Source: an uncultured bacterium (GTDB lineage: Bacteria > Cyanobacteriota > Vampirovibrionia > Gastranaerophilales > Gastranaerophilaceae). From it: 64,000 bases of DNA. The first letter of the stretch is position 1. The number at the start of each line of letters is the position of its first letter. A model generated the notes under the pieces. The model was not told the DNA's origin and searched no databases. It saw only the letters and a program-made list of their open reading frames with translations. Below, one piece after another: positions 44,657 through 53,500 of the stretch. Where the stretch lies: positions 186,001 through 250,000 of the forward strand of contig CACZFL010000001.1 in the NCBI GenBank assembly GCA_902780525.1. Direction: 5' to 3'. The position numbers were made by a program, and so were the translations under genes.

Positions 44657-45667
44657 ATGCTAAGCCAAGACGAAAAATACATGAAAGAGTGCTTCAGACT
44701 TGCCTTAAAAGGCAGGGGTAAAGTTGCACCTAACCCTCTTGTCGGTTGTGTTGTTCTGGATAGATTCGGCAAGGTTGTATCAAAAGGCTACCATCACAAA
44801 TACGGAGATAACCACGCAGAGCGTGATGCACTTTTAAAACTCAACAATAATGAAGCAGAAGGCGGAACTTTATACGTAAACCTTGAACCATGCTCTCATC
44901 AAGGGAAAACACCCCCATGTGTTGATTTGATAATAGAGCGAAAGCTTAAAAAAGTAGTAATCGGAATGAAAGATATTAACCCGCTGGTAAGCGGAATAGA
45001 ACCATTAAGAAGAGCGGGAATTGAAGTTGTAACGGGTGTCCTTGAAGAAGAAGCCAAATTTTTTAACAGGGTTTTCATAAAAAATATGAAAGAAAAACTG
45101 CCTTATGTTGTTCTTAAAACCGCAACGACAATGGACGGAAAAATCGCCACAAAAACGGGTGATTCAAAGTGGATAACATCAGGTGAAGCGAGAAAAGAAG
45201 TTTATAAAATGAGAAATGAGTTTGACTGTATTATGACAAGTTCAAATACAGTTATTGCAGATAATCCCAAAATGCAACACAGGAGTAAATGTATATTAGA
45301 CAAAAACAGCCGTATTCCCGAAAACTCACAAATCTTTGAACAGGGAGAGATTTATGTTGCAACAAAAAATAACACACTGATAAAAAACGGACAACTTGAT
45401 ATCAAAGCTGTTTTATCAGAGTTGTATAAAAAAGGAATTTATACAGTTTTTGTCGAATGTGGCGGAACTCTTGCCGGTTCAATGCTTAAAGAAGGACTTA
45501 TTGATGAAATTTATCAGTTTATTGCGCCAAAAATTCTGAACGACAACGAAGGAAAAAGCTGTTTTAACGGGGGAAACTATAAAAAAATATCGGAGGCAAA
45601 AAATTTAGGAATATATGACACTAAACTTATCGGAACTGACTTGCTTGTTAAATGCAAAGTTTTGTAA
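44657..45667 (+). CDS. ribD: Bifunctional riboflavin biosynthesis deaminase/reductase
   Basis: A 336-aa two-domain enzyme of riboflavin synthesis. The N-terminal deaminase has NHAERDALL (HAE zinc motif, about 55-63) and LEPCSHQGKTPPC (PCxxxxxxPxC, about 76-88). The C-terminal reductase (about 145-336) has KTATTMDGKIATKTGDSKWITS and ECGGTLAGSML. It starts 3 bp after the endonuclease IV-like gene and is the end of the run. Other rib genes are not in the window. Confidence 0.95.
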   Translation: MLSQDEKYMKECFRLALKGRGKVAPNPLVGCVVLDRFGKVVSKGYHHKYGDNHAERDALLKLNNNEAEGGTLYVNLEPCSHQGKTPPCVDLIIERKLKKVVIGMKDINPLVSGIEPLRRAGIEVVTGVLEEEAKFFNRVFIKNMKEKLPYVVLKTATTMDGKIATKTGDSKWITSGEARKEVYKMRNEFDCIMTSSNTVIADNPKMQHRSKCILDKNSRIPENSQIFEQGEIYVATKNNTLIKNGQLDIKAVLSELYKKGIYTVFVECGGTLAGSMLKEGLIDEIYQFIAPKILNDNEGKSCFNGGNYKKISEAKNLGIYDTKLIGTDLLVKCKVL

Positions 45668-45743
45668 AATATTTTTTATGTTATGAAATACCAAAATTTT
45701 GGAATACTTTAAATATATGTAATTAACCATAGGAGAATACTGT

Positions 45744-46514
45744 ATGAATCCCATTCAAAGTAATGGTGTAGAAACACAAAATGCGCCTCTTTACGAAAGG
45801 ATCGATAAGGTAGATATTACAAAAACTGACAAACTGTCACAAGAATTGGCCGGTTTAACAGAAGAAGTAAATACAGAGATTAACAATGCCTTTTCTAAAG
45901 ATGGAGATGGCGGAGCTAAAGTAACAAGTCAAGAAAAATGCGGACTTAATATCATCAAAAGCAGTTTGTGTAGTTTAAATTATAAAATAAAGACATCAAT
46001 ACAAAATGCTAGCGATGAAGCTAAACAAGTTTACAAACAGATGCTGCAAAATGTATCAACCACAATAGACAGGCTTACAGAAGCAGAAAACGGAGTAAAT
46101 CCTGATATCGCAACTCTTGAACCTAAGGATACAGATGCACAAGAACGCAAATACACACATTTAGACAAACGGGCAAACCAACTGCTTCAGGCTTCGATAG
46201 ATGAAGATAAGGCAAGAATTAATTCAGAGAAAAAATTTGCATTTAATCCGGGTTATCGTGACAGGAAGCCCCGTCCGTCAAACGCAACAATTGACCAAAT
46301 TAAAGATTTGTACATGACTACATACGCCCAAGACGGAAGAAGAGTAAGAGGCTTCGCTGATCCGGAAAAAATTAATCAGCTTTTAAATTGGGCAAATTCT
46401 CAGCTTAAAGCAGATATTATAGACAAAAGCACATTCCTTGATCTAACAAAAGATGCCGTTGCAGCATTGGACAAAATTTATTCATATAATAATGATAATA
46501 ATTATGAAAGTTAA
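45744..46514 (+). CDS. Hypothetical protein with coiled-coil character
   Basis: A 256-aa cytosolic protein with TAGGAG upstream. It is helical and charged throughout, with heptad-like stretches (EVNTEINNAF..., KSSLCSLNYKIKTSI) and an Asn/Asp-rich tail. There are two Cys but no catalytic motif. Separated from ribD by about 75 bp, with its own terminator. Unrecognised; may be lineage-specific. Confidence 0.65.
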   Translation: MNPIQSNGVETQNAPLYERIDKVDITKTDKLSQELAGLTEEVNTEINNAFSKDGDGGAKVTSQEKCGLNIIKSSLCSLNYKIKTSIQNASDEAKQVYKQMLQNVSTTIDRLTEAENGVNPDIATLEPKDTDAQERKYTHLDKRANQLLQASIDEDKARINSEKKFAFNPGYRDRKPRPSNATIDQIKDLYMTTYAQDGRRVRGFADPEKINQLLNWANSQLKADIIDKSTFLDLTKDAVAALDKIYSYNNDNNYES

Positions 46515-46530
46515 TCAGTATCCAATAAAC

Positions 46531-46562
46531 AAAAAGTGCGGTTTGAATAGCCGCCCTTTTTT
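46531..46562. terminator. Bidirectional terminator
   Basis: Stem AAAAAG-GCGG / CCGC-CTTTTT with a 9-nt loop and one mismatch, between convergent genes ending at 46514 and 46561. Confidence 0.75.
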
Positions 46563-47148
46563 AATTTAACTTATCATATTCACGTTTAATTTCCTGAATA
46601 TCCTGCCACATTAACCATTTTGGACTTCCCTTTTCTCTGGAATCATTTCTCAGAAGGTATGAAGGATGAAAAATTGGCATAAGCATGGCACCGTGCACAA
46701 CATCACTGCCTTCAAACCATTTACCGCGAATTTTAGTTATTCCGCCAACATTTCCCAATATTGACTGTACAGCAACATTTCCGCATAACAATATTATTTT
46801 TGGTTGAATAATATCAATTTGAGCTTTAAGATATTCCCAGCATGCCTCTTTTTCTTCAGGCTCCGGGTTCCTGTTTTCCGGCGGTCTGCATTTTACTGTG
46901 TTGCAAATATATACATCCCGTTTTCTTGTAAGACCGACTGATTCAAAAATTCTGTCAAGCAACTGTCCCGCTTTTCCGACAAACGGTTTACCTTCCTTAT
47001 CTTCATAAAATCCCGGAGCTTCACCTATAAGCATAAGTTTTTTGTTGGGAACTCCATCCGAAAAAACTATATTATGTCTTGTTTTCGCTAGCACACACTT
47101 TTTACACGATAAGCATCTTTGATATATTTTTTCCAATTCTTCTTTCAT
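46561..47148 (-). CDS. Uracil-DNA glycosylase, family 4
   Basis: A 195-aa iron-sulfur uracil-DNA glycosylase. It has an N-terminal CLSCKKC pair, GEAPGFYEDKEG (about 43-54, catalytic region), CNTVKCRPPENRNPEPEE and HPSYLLRN near the C-terminus. The four Cys for a 4Fe-4S cluster (two N-terminal, two later) are present. Start ATG 47148 (MKEELEKI) is 6 bp after TATAAT, giving a leaderless arrangement; the TTG six codons upstream overlaps the -10 box. Confidence 0.93.
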   Translation of the reverse strand: MKEELEKIYQRCLSCKKCVLAKTRHNIVFSDGVPNKKLMLIGEAPGFYEDKEGKPFVGKAGQLLDRIFESVGLTRKRDVYICNTVKCRPPENRNPEPEEKEACWEYLKAQIDIIQPKIILLCGNVAVQSILGNVGGITKIRGKWFEGSDVVHGAMLMPIFHPSYLLRNDSREKGSPKWLMWQDIQEIKREYDKLN

Positions 47149-47154
47149 AGAGGA

Positions 47155-47160
47155 ATTATA
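47155..47160 (-). promoter_or_regulatory. -10 box, leaderless geometry (uracil-DNA glycosylase)
   Basis: TATAAT on the minus strand, 6 bp before ATG 47148. TAAACA 17 bp further upstream is a weak -35. Confidence 0.6.
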
Positions 47161-47209
47161 TAACAAACATTTTTGGTGTTTATACTATAATATTACTTAA
47201 GAGGTAGAA

Positions 47210-48370
47210 ATGTACATTATAGAAAAACCTTTCGTTTCCGAATATTTAATGGATACAATCATCAACAAAGACTGGCCTGTTTTAGATAATGAAACAATAG
47301 AAACATGCGGGCTGGAAGAAGATGTTTTAAATTTATGGTCTTCGGAAAAAGCAACAGAATACTATTTAAAACAAGAATTTCCGCTTATTTTATCAAACTC
47401 GGAAAATGCAGTAGCATGGGTTGTGGAAAATTTACCTAAGTCCAATCTTACAACCTATATCAAGGCTTTTAAAGACAAGGTTGCTTTCCGAGATATGCTC
47501 AAAGAAATGTATCCGGATTTTTACTATACTTCTCTGGAGTATCTTGACATAAACTATGTTGAAAAAGAACAATACCAATTTCCGCTTGTTTTAAAACCAT
47601 CTGTCGGGTTTTTAAAATTTGGGGTTCGTATATTTAAAGAACCTGAAGAATGGGAAAAAAGAATTAAAACTTTGCACAAAGAAATCGCTACAAACAAATC
47701 CAAATACAATGAAAATGTTGTTAACTCAGCTATCATACTGATAGAAGAGGTTATTGGCGGTGAAGATTACTCAATAGACGCTTATTATGACAGAGATGGT
47801 GTTCCTGTCGTTTTGAACATTTTTAAACGTATATATAAAGAAGATGATCCTATAAATGAAAAAATGTACATAACATCAGCACCAATAGTTTCAAAATACC
47901 TGTCACAAATTACATCATTTTTACAGCAAATCGGTGAAAAACTGAAAATCAGAAATTTCCCGTTAAATGTTGAATTGAGAGTAAATGAAAAAGGTATGTT
48001 TACACCTTTGGAAGTTAATCCTATGCGTTTTGCCGACTGGTGCGTTTCAGACATTGCAAAATATGCATGGGGATTTAATATATATGAATATTTTGAAACT
48101 CAGCAGCGCCCTGACTGGGATACTTTGCTCCAAAATGCGGGAGAAGAGATTTTCTATGCATCTTTGGTTGATATACCAAAAGGTTTTCCAAAGAGTTCTG
48201 TACGTGATTTTAACTTTAGCGGATATTTGGAAAACTTCTCAAACGTATATGAGGCAAGACACGTAAACTTTAAAGCAAATCCCTTATTCGGTGTCATCCT
48301 TGGTTCTACAAAAGATGAAGAAGAACTGAATATGATTTTAAATATGGAACAAGGTACATTTATTACCTAG
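47210..48370 (+). CDS. ATP-grasp enzyme of unknown specificity
   Basis: A 386-aa protein with an ATP-grasp fold: LVLKPSVGF (about 123-131, ATP-binding Lys), IEEVIGGEDYSIDAYYD (about 178-194) and ELRVNEKGMFTPLEVNPMRF (about 262-281, the metal-binding Glu/Asn). The first 100 residues give an N-terminal pre-ATP-grasp domain. AAGAGG precedes the ATG. It is diverged from the uracil-DNA glycosylase gene and lies 1 bp before a convergent PlsC-like gene. ATP-dependent carboxylate-amine ligation is inferred. Confidence 0.87.
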   Translation: MYIIEKPFVSEYLMDTIINKDWPVLDNETIETCGLEEDVLNLWSSEKATEYYLKQEFPLILSNSENAVAWVVENLPKSNLTTYIKAFKDKVAFRDMLKEMYPDFYYTSLEYLDINYVEKEQYQFPLVLKPSVGFLKFGVRIFKEPEEWEKRIKTLHKEIATNKSKYNENVVNSAIILIEEVIGGEDYSIDAYYDRDGVPVVLNIFKRIYKEDDPINEKMYITSAPIVSKYLSQITSFLQQIGEKLKIRNFPLNVELRVNEKGMFTPLEVNPMRFADWCVSDIAKYAWGFNIYEYFETQQRPDWDTLLQNAGEEIFYASLVDIPKGFPKSSVRDFNFSGYLENFSNVYEARHVNFKANPLFGVILGSTKDEEELNMILNMEQGTFIT

Positions 48371-48371
48371 T

Positions 48372-49211
48372 TTATACTCCTGAATTTTTAGGTTCTATTT
48401 TTTTTAGCCTTTGCTCAATTCTTCTGTACCATCTGAGTTTGCTTTGAAACAAAATCTGGTATTCTTTTAAATTACCGTGATGAATATCGTCAACCTGTTT
48501 ATCGCATAATTTTTCAAGAACCTTTCCCATAGCATGAGTATATTCTCGTCTGTCAACTTTTTCATCAGCTGATAAATGTATAATATCACCAAATTCAACT
48601 AAAACTTCCGGTCTGTTATCACGAAGGAAATAATAGTTTACTGCAACGGGCATAAGAGCCACTTTGCCGTATTTTTTTGCTGCTTTTTCGGCAATATATG
48701 TCATACCTGTCTGCAAATCAAATGGTCTGTGGTTTGGCGGTTTTATTATACCTTCCGGGAAAATATACAAAATATTATTCAGGTCACCCACAGTTTCTAC
48801 TGCATATTTTAATGCAGGCAAAGATGCTTGAGGGGATTTTTTATTAACACTAAACGCACCACCCCGCCTAAGCAGAGGAAAGCGATTAAGCTCCTCTATC
48901 ATAAGACGGATTTCTTTTTTATAAATTCGGTTGCAAATATTATATCCGACAATACCGTCCCACCAGTTATGGTGCGGAGCAAACATAATTATAGGTGTTT
49001 CAGGGGCTTTTTGAGTATAAAATTTTTCTTTACCCTTGTAATAAAAGCCATGAAAACGTTTTTCCAACATTCCGTAAAAATATCTGTCCGCAACCCACAG
49101 CCAAAATGGTGTAGTTGCAGATGGACTGAATTTTTCATCTATATTCCGCAATTTTGTAGGCGGAACTTCACAATATAACTCCTCAAGGTTAACCATACTT
49201 CTATGATACAT
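48372..49211 (-). CDS. 1-acylglycerol-3-phosphate O-acyltransferase (PlsC-like)
   Basis: A 279-aa phospholipid acyltransferase. The HX4D motif is HHNWWD (about 73-78), followed by GGAFSVNKKS, FPEGI and a helical C-terminal. It would transfer the acyl group to lysophosphatidic acid in the membrane. Start: ATG 49211 (MYHRSMVNLEE) with AAGG 6 nt upstream. An in-frame extension to 49295 overlaps yifB and is rejected. Confidence 0.87.
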   Translation of the reverse strand: MYHRSMVNLEELYCEVPPTKLRNIDEKFSPSATTPFWLWVADRYFYGMLEKRFHGFYYKGKEKFYTQKAPETPIIMFAPHHNWWDGIVGYNICNRIYKKEIRLMIEELNRFPLLRRGGAFSVNKKSPQASLPALKYAVETVGDLNNILYIFPEGIIKPPNHRPFDLQTGMTYIAEKAAKKYGKVALMPVAVNYYFLRDNRPEVLVEFGDIIHLSADEKVDRREYTHAMGKVLEKLCDKQVDDIHHGNLKEYQILFQSKLRWYRRIEQRLKKIEPKNSGV

Positions 49212-49266
49212 GTTTAACCTTATTTTGTGAACACTTTGTATAAGTAAATGTAAATAAAATTTACAA

Positions 49267-50787
49267 TTATATCTCCGCTTTATATTGCAGGGCAAGGGTT
49301 ACATGCTCAAGCTGTATATTTTCGCTTTCATTTAAATCTGCAATAGTTCTTGATAACTTTAATATTCTGTCAAATTTTCTTCCGGAAAGTTGATACTTTT
49401 GCGCTGCAAGTTTAAGAAACTCTGACGTTTTTTCATCTGTTTTGCAGTATTTTTTAATCTGCTTTGCGCTAAGCTCAGAGTTTGTCAGAATACCTTCTCC
49501 TGCATATCTTTTAGCCTGGATTTTTCTTGCTTTTACGACACGCTCTCTTATCTTGGCTGAAGGTTCAGCTTCAGATTTTGTGTTAATAAGTTCATCGGTC
49601 GTAAGCCTTGGAACATTAATAACTAAGTCTATTCTATCCAGCAGAGGACCGGAAAGTTTTGAACGATACCTTTGAATTTGAAAATCAGAGCAGGAACATT
49701 CTTTTTCCCTGTCCCCTAAAAAACCGCAGGGACAAGGATTCATGGCCCCTACAAGCATAAATTTTGCAGGATATTTTATTGAGTTCTTTGCTCTTGATAT
49801 TACAACTTCTCCGTCTTCAAGAGGCTGACGCAGAACCTCCAAAACCTGCCTCGGAAACTCTACCATCTCATCAAGAAATAATACCCCTCTGTGCGCAAGA
49901 GTGATTTCGCCTGGTTTTGGGTTGGAACCTCCACCAATTATTCCGTTTTGAGATGCCGTATGGTGAACAGCTCTGTATGGTCTTTTTGTCATAAGAGGAT
50001 TATCGCTCTGAAGCAGTCCGCTTACGCTGTATATTTTTGTAAGCTCTATTGCTTCCTTAAGTTCAAGCGGAGGAAGAATAGATGCCAGACATTTTGCCAT
50101 AAGTGTTTTACCCGAACCGGGAGAACCTGACATTAAGAGGTTATGACCGCCTGCCGCTGCTATCTCCAGAGCTTTTTTAGCTTTCTGCTGTCCTTTTACA
50201 TCTTTAAAATCAAACGTATAATCAGTTTTTGCATTATCTTCAAGATATTTATTAATATCAACAACTGTTTTTTGCAGTGGTGTTTCAGTAAAATGATTAA
50301 CAATATCTGCCAGATGCTTTGCACCATACACATTTACCCCCTGCACAAGCGCAGCCTCTTTTGAGTTTTCTTCAGGTACAAAAACCGTAGTGATTCCGCT
50401 ATCTTTAAGGCCGCTCACAAGCGGAAGTACACCGTTCACTTTCCTTAAAGTCCCGTCTAAAGATAACTCACCTATAAAACCTATTGTTAAATCATCAGGA
50501 ATTTCTATACCCTGCTCCTTTAGTATGCATACAGCTATTGCAAGGTCAAAGTTAGTTCCTTCTTTGCGGATATCTGCAGGGGCAAGATTAACAATTACTT
50601 TACCCGAAGGAAACGTAAAGCCTGAATTCTTTATTGCGGAATGTACTCTTTCTCTTGCCTCTGATACGGCACTATCCGGAAGTCCGACAATACATACCGA
50701 AGGCAGAGAGTTTGTCACATCTACTTCCACTTCTATTTTACAGGAGTTAATACCAATATTTGCAGCGGTTATTGCTTTTGTTACCAT
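49267..50787 (-). CDS. YifB/ComM-family Mg-chelatase-like AAA ATPase
   Basis: A 506-aa protein related to ComM, which promotes branch migration in natural transformation. It has an N-terminal Lon-like domain (VGLPDSAVSEARERVHSAI), an AAA core with Walker A SGSPGSGKTL (about 216-225) and Walker B VLFLDEMVEF, a zinc-finger-like CPCGFLGDREKECSC insert, and a C-terminal helical bundle. Start ATG 50787 (MVTKAITAANIG) is 6 bp after TATAAT, with TTAACA 17 bp upstream; no Shine-Dalgarno. Helicase role inferred. Confidence 0.92.
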   Translation of the reverse strand: MVTKAITAANIGINSCKIEVEVDVTNSLPSVCIVGLPDSAVSEARERVHSAIKNSGFTFPSGKVIVNLAPADIRKEGTNFDLAIAVCILKEQGIEIPDDLTIGFIGELSLDGTLRKVNGVLPLVSGLKDSGITTVFVPEENSKEAALVQGVNVYGAKHLADIVNHFTETPLQKTVVDINKYLEDNAKTDYTFDFKDVKGQQKAKKALEIAAAGGHNLLMSGSPGSGKTLMAKCLASILPPLELKEAIELTKIYSVSGLLQSDNPLMTKRPYRAVHHTASQNGIIGGGSNPKPGEITLAHRGVLFLDEMVEFPRQVLEVLRQPLEDGEVVISRAKNSIKYPAKFMLVGAMNPCPCGFLGDREKECSCSDFQIQRYRSKLSGPLLDRIDLVINVPRLTTDELINTKSEAEPSAKIRERVVKARKIQAKRYAGEGILTNSELSAKQIKKYCKTDEKTSEFLKLAAQKYQLSGRKFDRILKLSRTIADLNESENIQLEHVTLALQYKAEI

Positions 50788-50793
50788 AGATAG

Positions 50794-50822
50794 ATTATAC
50801 AATATTTGTCTGCTTTTGTTAA
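50794..50822 (-). promoter_or_regulatory. Sigma70-type promoter of yifB, leaderless geometry
   Basis: On the minus strand -35 TTAACA, a 17-bp spacer, -10 TATAAT (50799-50794), then 6 bp to ATG 50787. The clearest leaderless candidate in the window. Confidence 0.7.
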
Positions 50823-50823
50823 C

Positions 50824-51216
50824 TTAAGAATTCAGCATAAGTAACTGAAAGTTTAAGTAGGCCGCAAATATTAACCAGACAAAATACGGAAGCAGTATAA
50901 AACCAGCGAGTTTTGAAACACGGAAAAACTGAATTATCATTAATACAACCGTAATAATCATGATGAAAAGAATAACAAGAGCTATGTCGATTTTGTGAAG
51001 CAGAAAAAATACAGGACTCCAGAGAAGATTAAAGAACATGTGTAAAATAAAGAAAACAAAGCCCTTCATTTTATTTTTGTTTGTAATTGTTAAAGAATAT
51101 AAAATAATAGCAGTAAACAACGTTCCGTATAAAATTATCCAGACCGGAGAAAAAATCCATGCCGGAGGCTGTAATGCAGGTTTTATTAAATTGTCATACC
51201 AAACTGATGAATACAT
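50824..51216 (-). CDS. tspO: TspO/MBR family protein
   Basis: A 130-aa protein with five transmembrane helices. Characteristic blocks are WYDNLIKPALQPPAWIF and SPVWIILYGT at the N-terminus, FFNLLWSPVFF in helix 3, and the conserved trailing Trp/Leu pattern. TspO binds tetrapyrroles and regulates their traffic. CATAAT lies 6 bp before the ATG. Monocistronic or co-transcribed with lspA. Confidence 0.88.
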   Translation of the reverse strand: MYSSVWYDNLIKPALQPPAWIFSPVWIILYGTLFTAIILYSLTITNKNKMKGFVFFILHMFFNLLWSPVFFLLHKIDIALVILFIMIITVVLMIIQFFRVSKLAGFILLPYFVWLIFAAYLNFQLLMLNS

Positions 51217-51296
51217 AACAAAATTATGAAATAAACTGCCAGTTTTTTGATTCCCGAGTAGGGTAATCCTTTTCAGAAAAGCTTTGGGATTATATA

Positions 51297-51335
51297 TTTA
51301 CTCCTTTACCCCTTTACCCCTAATATTTACCCCTA
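51297..51335 (-). repeat. Tandem GGGGTAAA array at the lspA stop
   Basis: On the minus strand GGGGTAAA occurs three times and GGAGTAAA once (plus-strand starts 51297, 51305, 51313, 51326). The first begins within the lspA TAG stop. Three close G4 tracts (plus GG) could form a G-quadruplex in the transcript. Confidence 0.6.
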
Positions 51336-51800
51336 GTCCTCTTTTTTGAAATAGTTGTTTTTAAGAATAATAAAAATCAAACCTAAAACGCCAATATTAA
51401 TAAATATGTCAGATATATTAAAAACAGGAAAATCAACAAAATTCAATTTTATAAAATCTCTTACATACCCAAAAAATATTCTTTCACACATATTGTTAAA
51501 AATACCTGATAAAAGAAGTGATGTAAAAAATAAACCAAAAACAGATATTTTTTCAATATGTTTGACTGCATAAACAATCAGCGCAGAAAAAGCAATAAAA
51601 GCAAAAATTATAAGAAATGATTTATACCCTTCAAATATATTAAACGCAGCGCCGCTGTTTTGCAGATAAACAATATCTAGAACAGGATTTTCATCTAAAA
51701 GATAACCGTTGTTTATGATAACATCTGAAAAATAAAAGTTGCATAATACAAAAAACACCATAGTAAGAGCGAGGTAAATAATTTTACTTTTCTTTGACAT
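51333..51800 (-). CDS. lspA: Lipoprotein signal peptidase
   Basis: A 155-aa membrane protease (signal peptidase II) with four transmembrane helices. It has QNSGAAFNI (about 48-56), the GYVRDFI Asp and FNISD Asp (the catalytic pair). The NLxDR motif reads MCERI, so the usual Asp is Glu. Cleaves lipoprotein signal peptides at the lipobox, supporting a Gram-negative envelope. It overlaps the end of the exported NTF2-like gene by 17 bp. Confidence 0.9.
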   Translation of the reverse strand: MSKKSKIIYLALTMVFFVLCNFYFSDVIINNGYLLDENPVLDIVYLQNSGAAFNIFEGYKSFLIIFAFIAFSALIVYAVKHIEKISVFGLFFTSLLLSGIFNNMCERIFFGYVRDFIKLNFVDFPVFNISDIFINIGVLGLIFIILKNNYFKKED

Positions 51801-52659
51801 TTTTATTATCTTTCAACTCCTCTTTCTCAGGTTTATCCACAACATTAACTCTTATTATCTGATATCCGAACCCTGTCAAACTGAGTTTTATACTCATGTC
51901 CTTAATATCAGCCTTTGTAAGTCCTATAGAAGCAATAACATATTCATTTGCGTTATCTGAGTTTGCAATAAATAATCTTTCTAAAATGTGGTCCTCAGGA
52001 AGTTTTCTGAAAACTTCTTTTGCCTGTTTTTGCGGATATTCGACTTTATCTTTTGCTATAGAAGCAATAGCAAAAGTATCTCTTGGCGGGTCAAATTCCA
52101 AAGATGCAGTATATTCATATCCCGGAGTAACTTCATGCGGAGCTGTCAGTTTTATATCAAGGTCAATAGCATCTCCGTATAACATAGATGTAACTTCGTC
52201 ATTTATTTTATCGGAAACTACTTTCCATTTACCGTTAATTTTTTTCAGATAATAAACACTGTCCGCTTCACTCTTCAAAACTCCGCTCATTTTCTTCGTA
52301 ACGGGAATATCTGCCACAGAAGTTTCTATAAGAGATACTACCGCTGTTCCGTCACTTTCAAATTTTATATCCTTAATTTTGATAGAGTATTTGATATTAT
52401 CATAATTTTCCCACAACTCTTTAACCAGCTTTGAATAAATATCCAAATCATAGCCGTCACCATTTTGATAATTTGTATCATATGTTGCTATAAACTTGTC
52501 AAAATTATTTTTATTGGCGTACTTGATCTGAGAATTCAGCAAAGAGCGAACACCCCTTATATCATTATGAAAAAATCCCGAGTCTGGGAACTTAACCCCT
52601 GCAAATGAGGTTTGCGCAAGTAATAAACTTAATAAAACTGACAATATAAATTTCTTCAT
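51784..52659 (-). CDS. Exported protein with an NTF2-like domain
   Basis: A 291-aa protein with a signal peptide (about 1-20, SFAG). About 30-150 looks like a SnoaL/NTF2-type cone (LNSQIKYANKNNFDKFIATY, KKINGKWKVVSDKI), and 150-270 is a second beta-rich domain. A charged tail follows. No catalytic signature. TATAAT lies 7 bp before ATG 52659, so leaderless transcription is likely. It overlaps lspA and both may form one transcript. Confidence 0.75.
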   Translation of the reverse strand: MKKFILSVLLSLLLAQTSFAGVKFPDSGFFHNDIRGVRSLLNSQIKYANKNNFDKFIATYDTNYQNGDGYDLDIYSKLVKELWENYDNIKYSIKIKDIKFESDGTAVVSLIETSVADIPVTKKMSGVLKSEADSVYYLKKINGKWKVVSDKINDEVTSMLYGDAIDLDIKLTAPHEVTPGYEYTASLEFDPPRDTFAIASIAKDKVEYPQKQAKEVFRKLPEDHILERLFIANSDNANEYVIASIGLTKADIKDMSIKLSLTGFGYQIIRVNVVDKPEKEELKDNKNVKEK

Positions 52660-52666
52660 AAACTTT

Positions 52667-52672
52667 ATTATA
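52667..52672 (-). promoter_or_regulatory. -10 box, leaderless geometry (exported NTF2-like gene)
   Basis: TATAAT on the minus strand, 7 bp before ATG 52659. Confidence 0.55.
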
Positions 52673-52762
52673 CATAAAAATCATCAAAACTTGAATAATA
52701 CAAACAAATGACTTACTTTTTGGGCTAAAATATGGTATAATTAAAGAAGAATAGGAGAGTGT

Positions 52763-53383
52763 ATGCCAAACATTGAATTAGATGAAGAATTCTTAAATTT
52801 GTTTTTCAGCATTACTAATAAAAAGGTACCTGACACGCTAAACTTGCATAATATGAAACAACAGTTGATTGATGTTGTTGACGTTGTAAAAAACCTGAAT
52901 GAAAACTCAAAAAAACCGATTAAAAGCAATGCTCTCGGCAATAACTCTTCAGAAGAAGAAGAAGAAAACAGTGACAATACAAATCCGGCAATTCTTGTTA
53001 TAGACGATTTGGGGGTAATAACATACCAACTAAAAGTTCTGTTATCTCGTTTTGAGATGGATGTTGACTGTTCTCAGGAAATCTATGATGCCGTTAATAA
53101 ATTCAAAAAACGCAAATATAAATATGTTGTAATGGACTTATTTATACCTACCGAGCGAGAAGGCTTTATTCTTTTAACCGAGCTTAAAAAACTTGCTCAA
53201 GCAAGCAATGTAGAAACAATTATCGGTGTAATTACAGCTTCTCCGAGAAAAGAAATCGAACAACAATGTCGTTTACGTGGTGCAGATTTCTTCCTCGAAA
53301 AAAATAATGAATGGCAGGCTACTCTGCTTGAAACCATGAATAGCTATATCAACGCCGGCAAAGACCCCGAAGAAGAAATCTAA
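52763..53383 (+). CDS. Response regulator receiver protein
   Basis: A 206-aa protein. The first 80 residues are helical with an acidic Ser/Glu linker (SSEEEEEN). From about 77 a CheY-like receiver follows: ILVIDDLG (acidic pocket), VVMDLFIP (phospho-acceptor Asp), GVITASP (Thr/Ser switch) and FFLEKN (Lys). No output domain is seen, so it works by protein contact. AGGAG precedes the ATG. TATAAT lies further upstream (leadered transcript), in contrast to its divergent neighbour. Confidence 0.87.
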   Translation: MPNIELDEEFLNLFFSITNKKVPDTLNLHNMKQQLIDVVDVVKNLNENSKKPIKSNALGNNSSEEEEENSDNTNPAILVIDDLGVITYQLKVLLSRFEMDVDCSQEIYDAVNKFKKRKYKYVVMDLFIPTEREGFILLTELKKLAQASNVETIIGVITASPRKEIEQQCRLRGADFFLEKNNEWQATLLETMNSYINAGKDPEEEI

Positions 53384-53500
53384 AATATCAGGGTATATTA
53401 TTTTGACCGATTTTTCTGTTTATCCGTTTATAACAGAGTTCGTTTTGTGCTGAAATCCCTCTTTCTTTATGATATTATTAAAAAAAAAGAGGATAAAATT

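Noticed and set aside
49212-49295. N-terminal extension of the PlsC-like gene
   Set aside because: It overlaps yifB and has no ribosome-binding site. ATG 49211 has AAGG at the right distance.
53447-53500. N-terminal extension of threonine synthase
   Set aside because: ATG 53501 has a good Shine-Dalgarno and starts the conserved family N-terminus.
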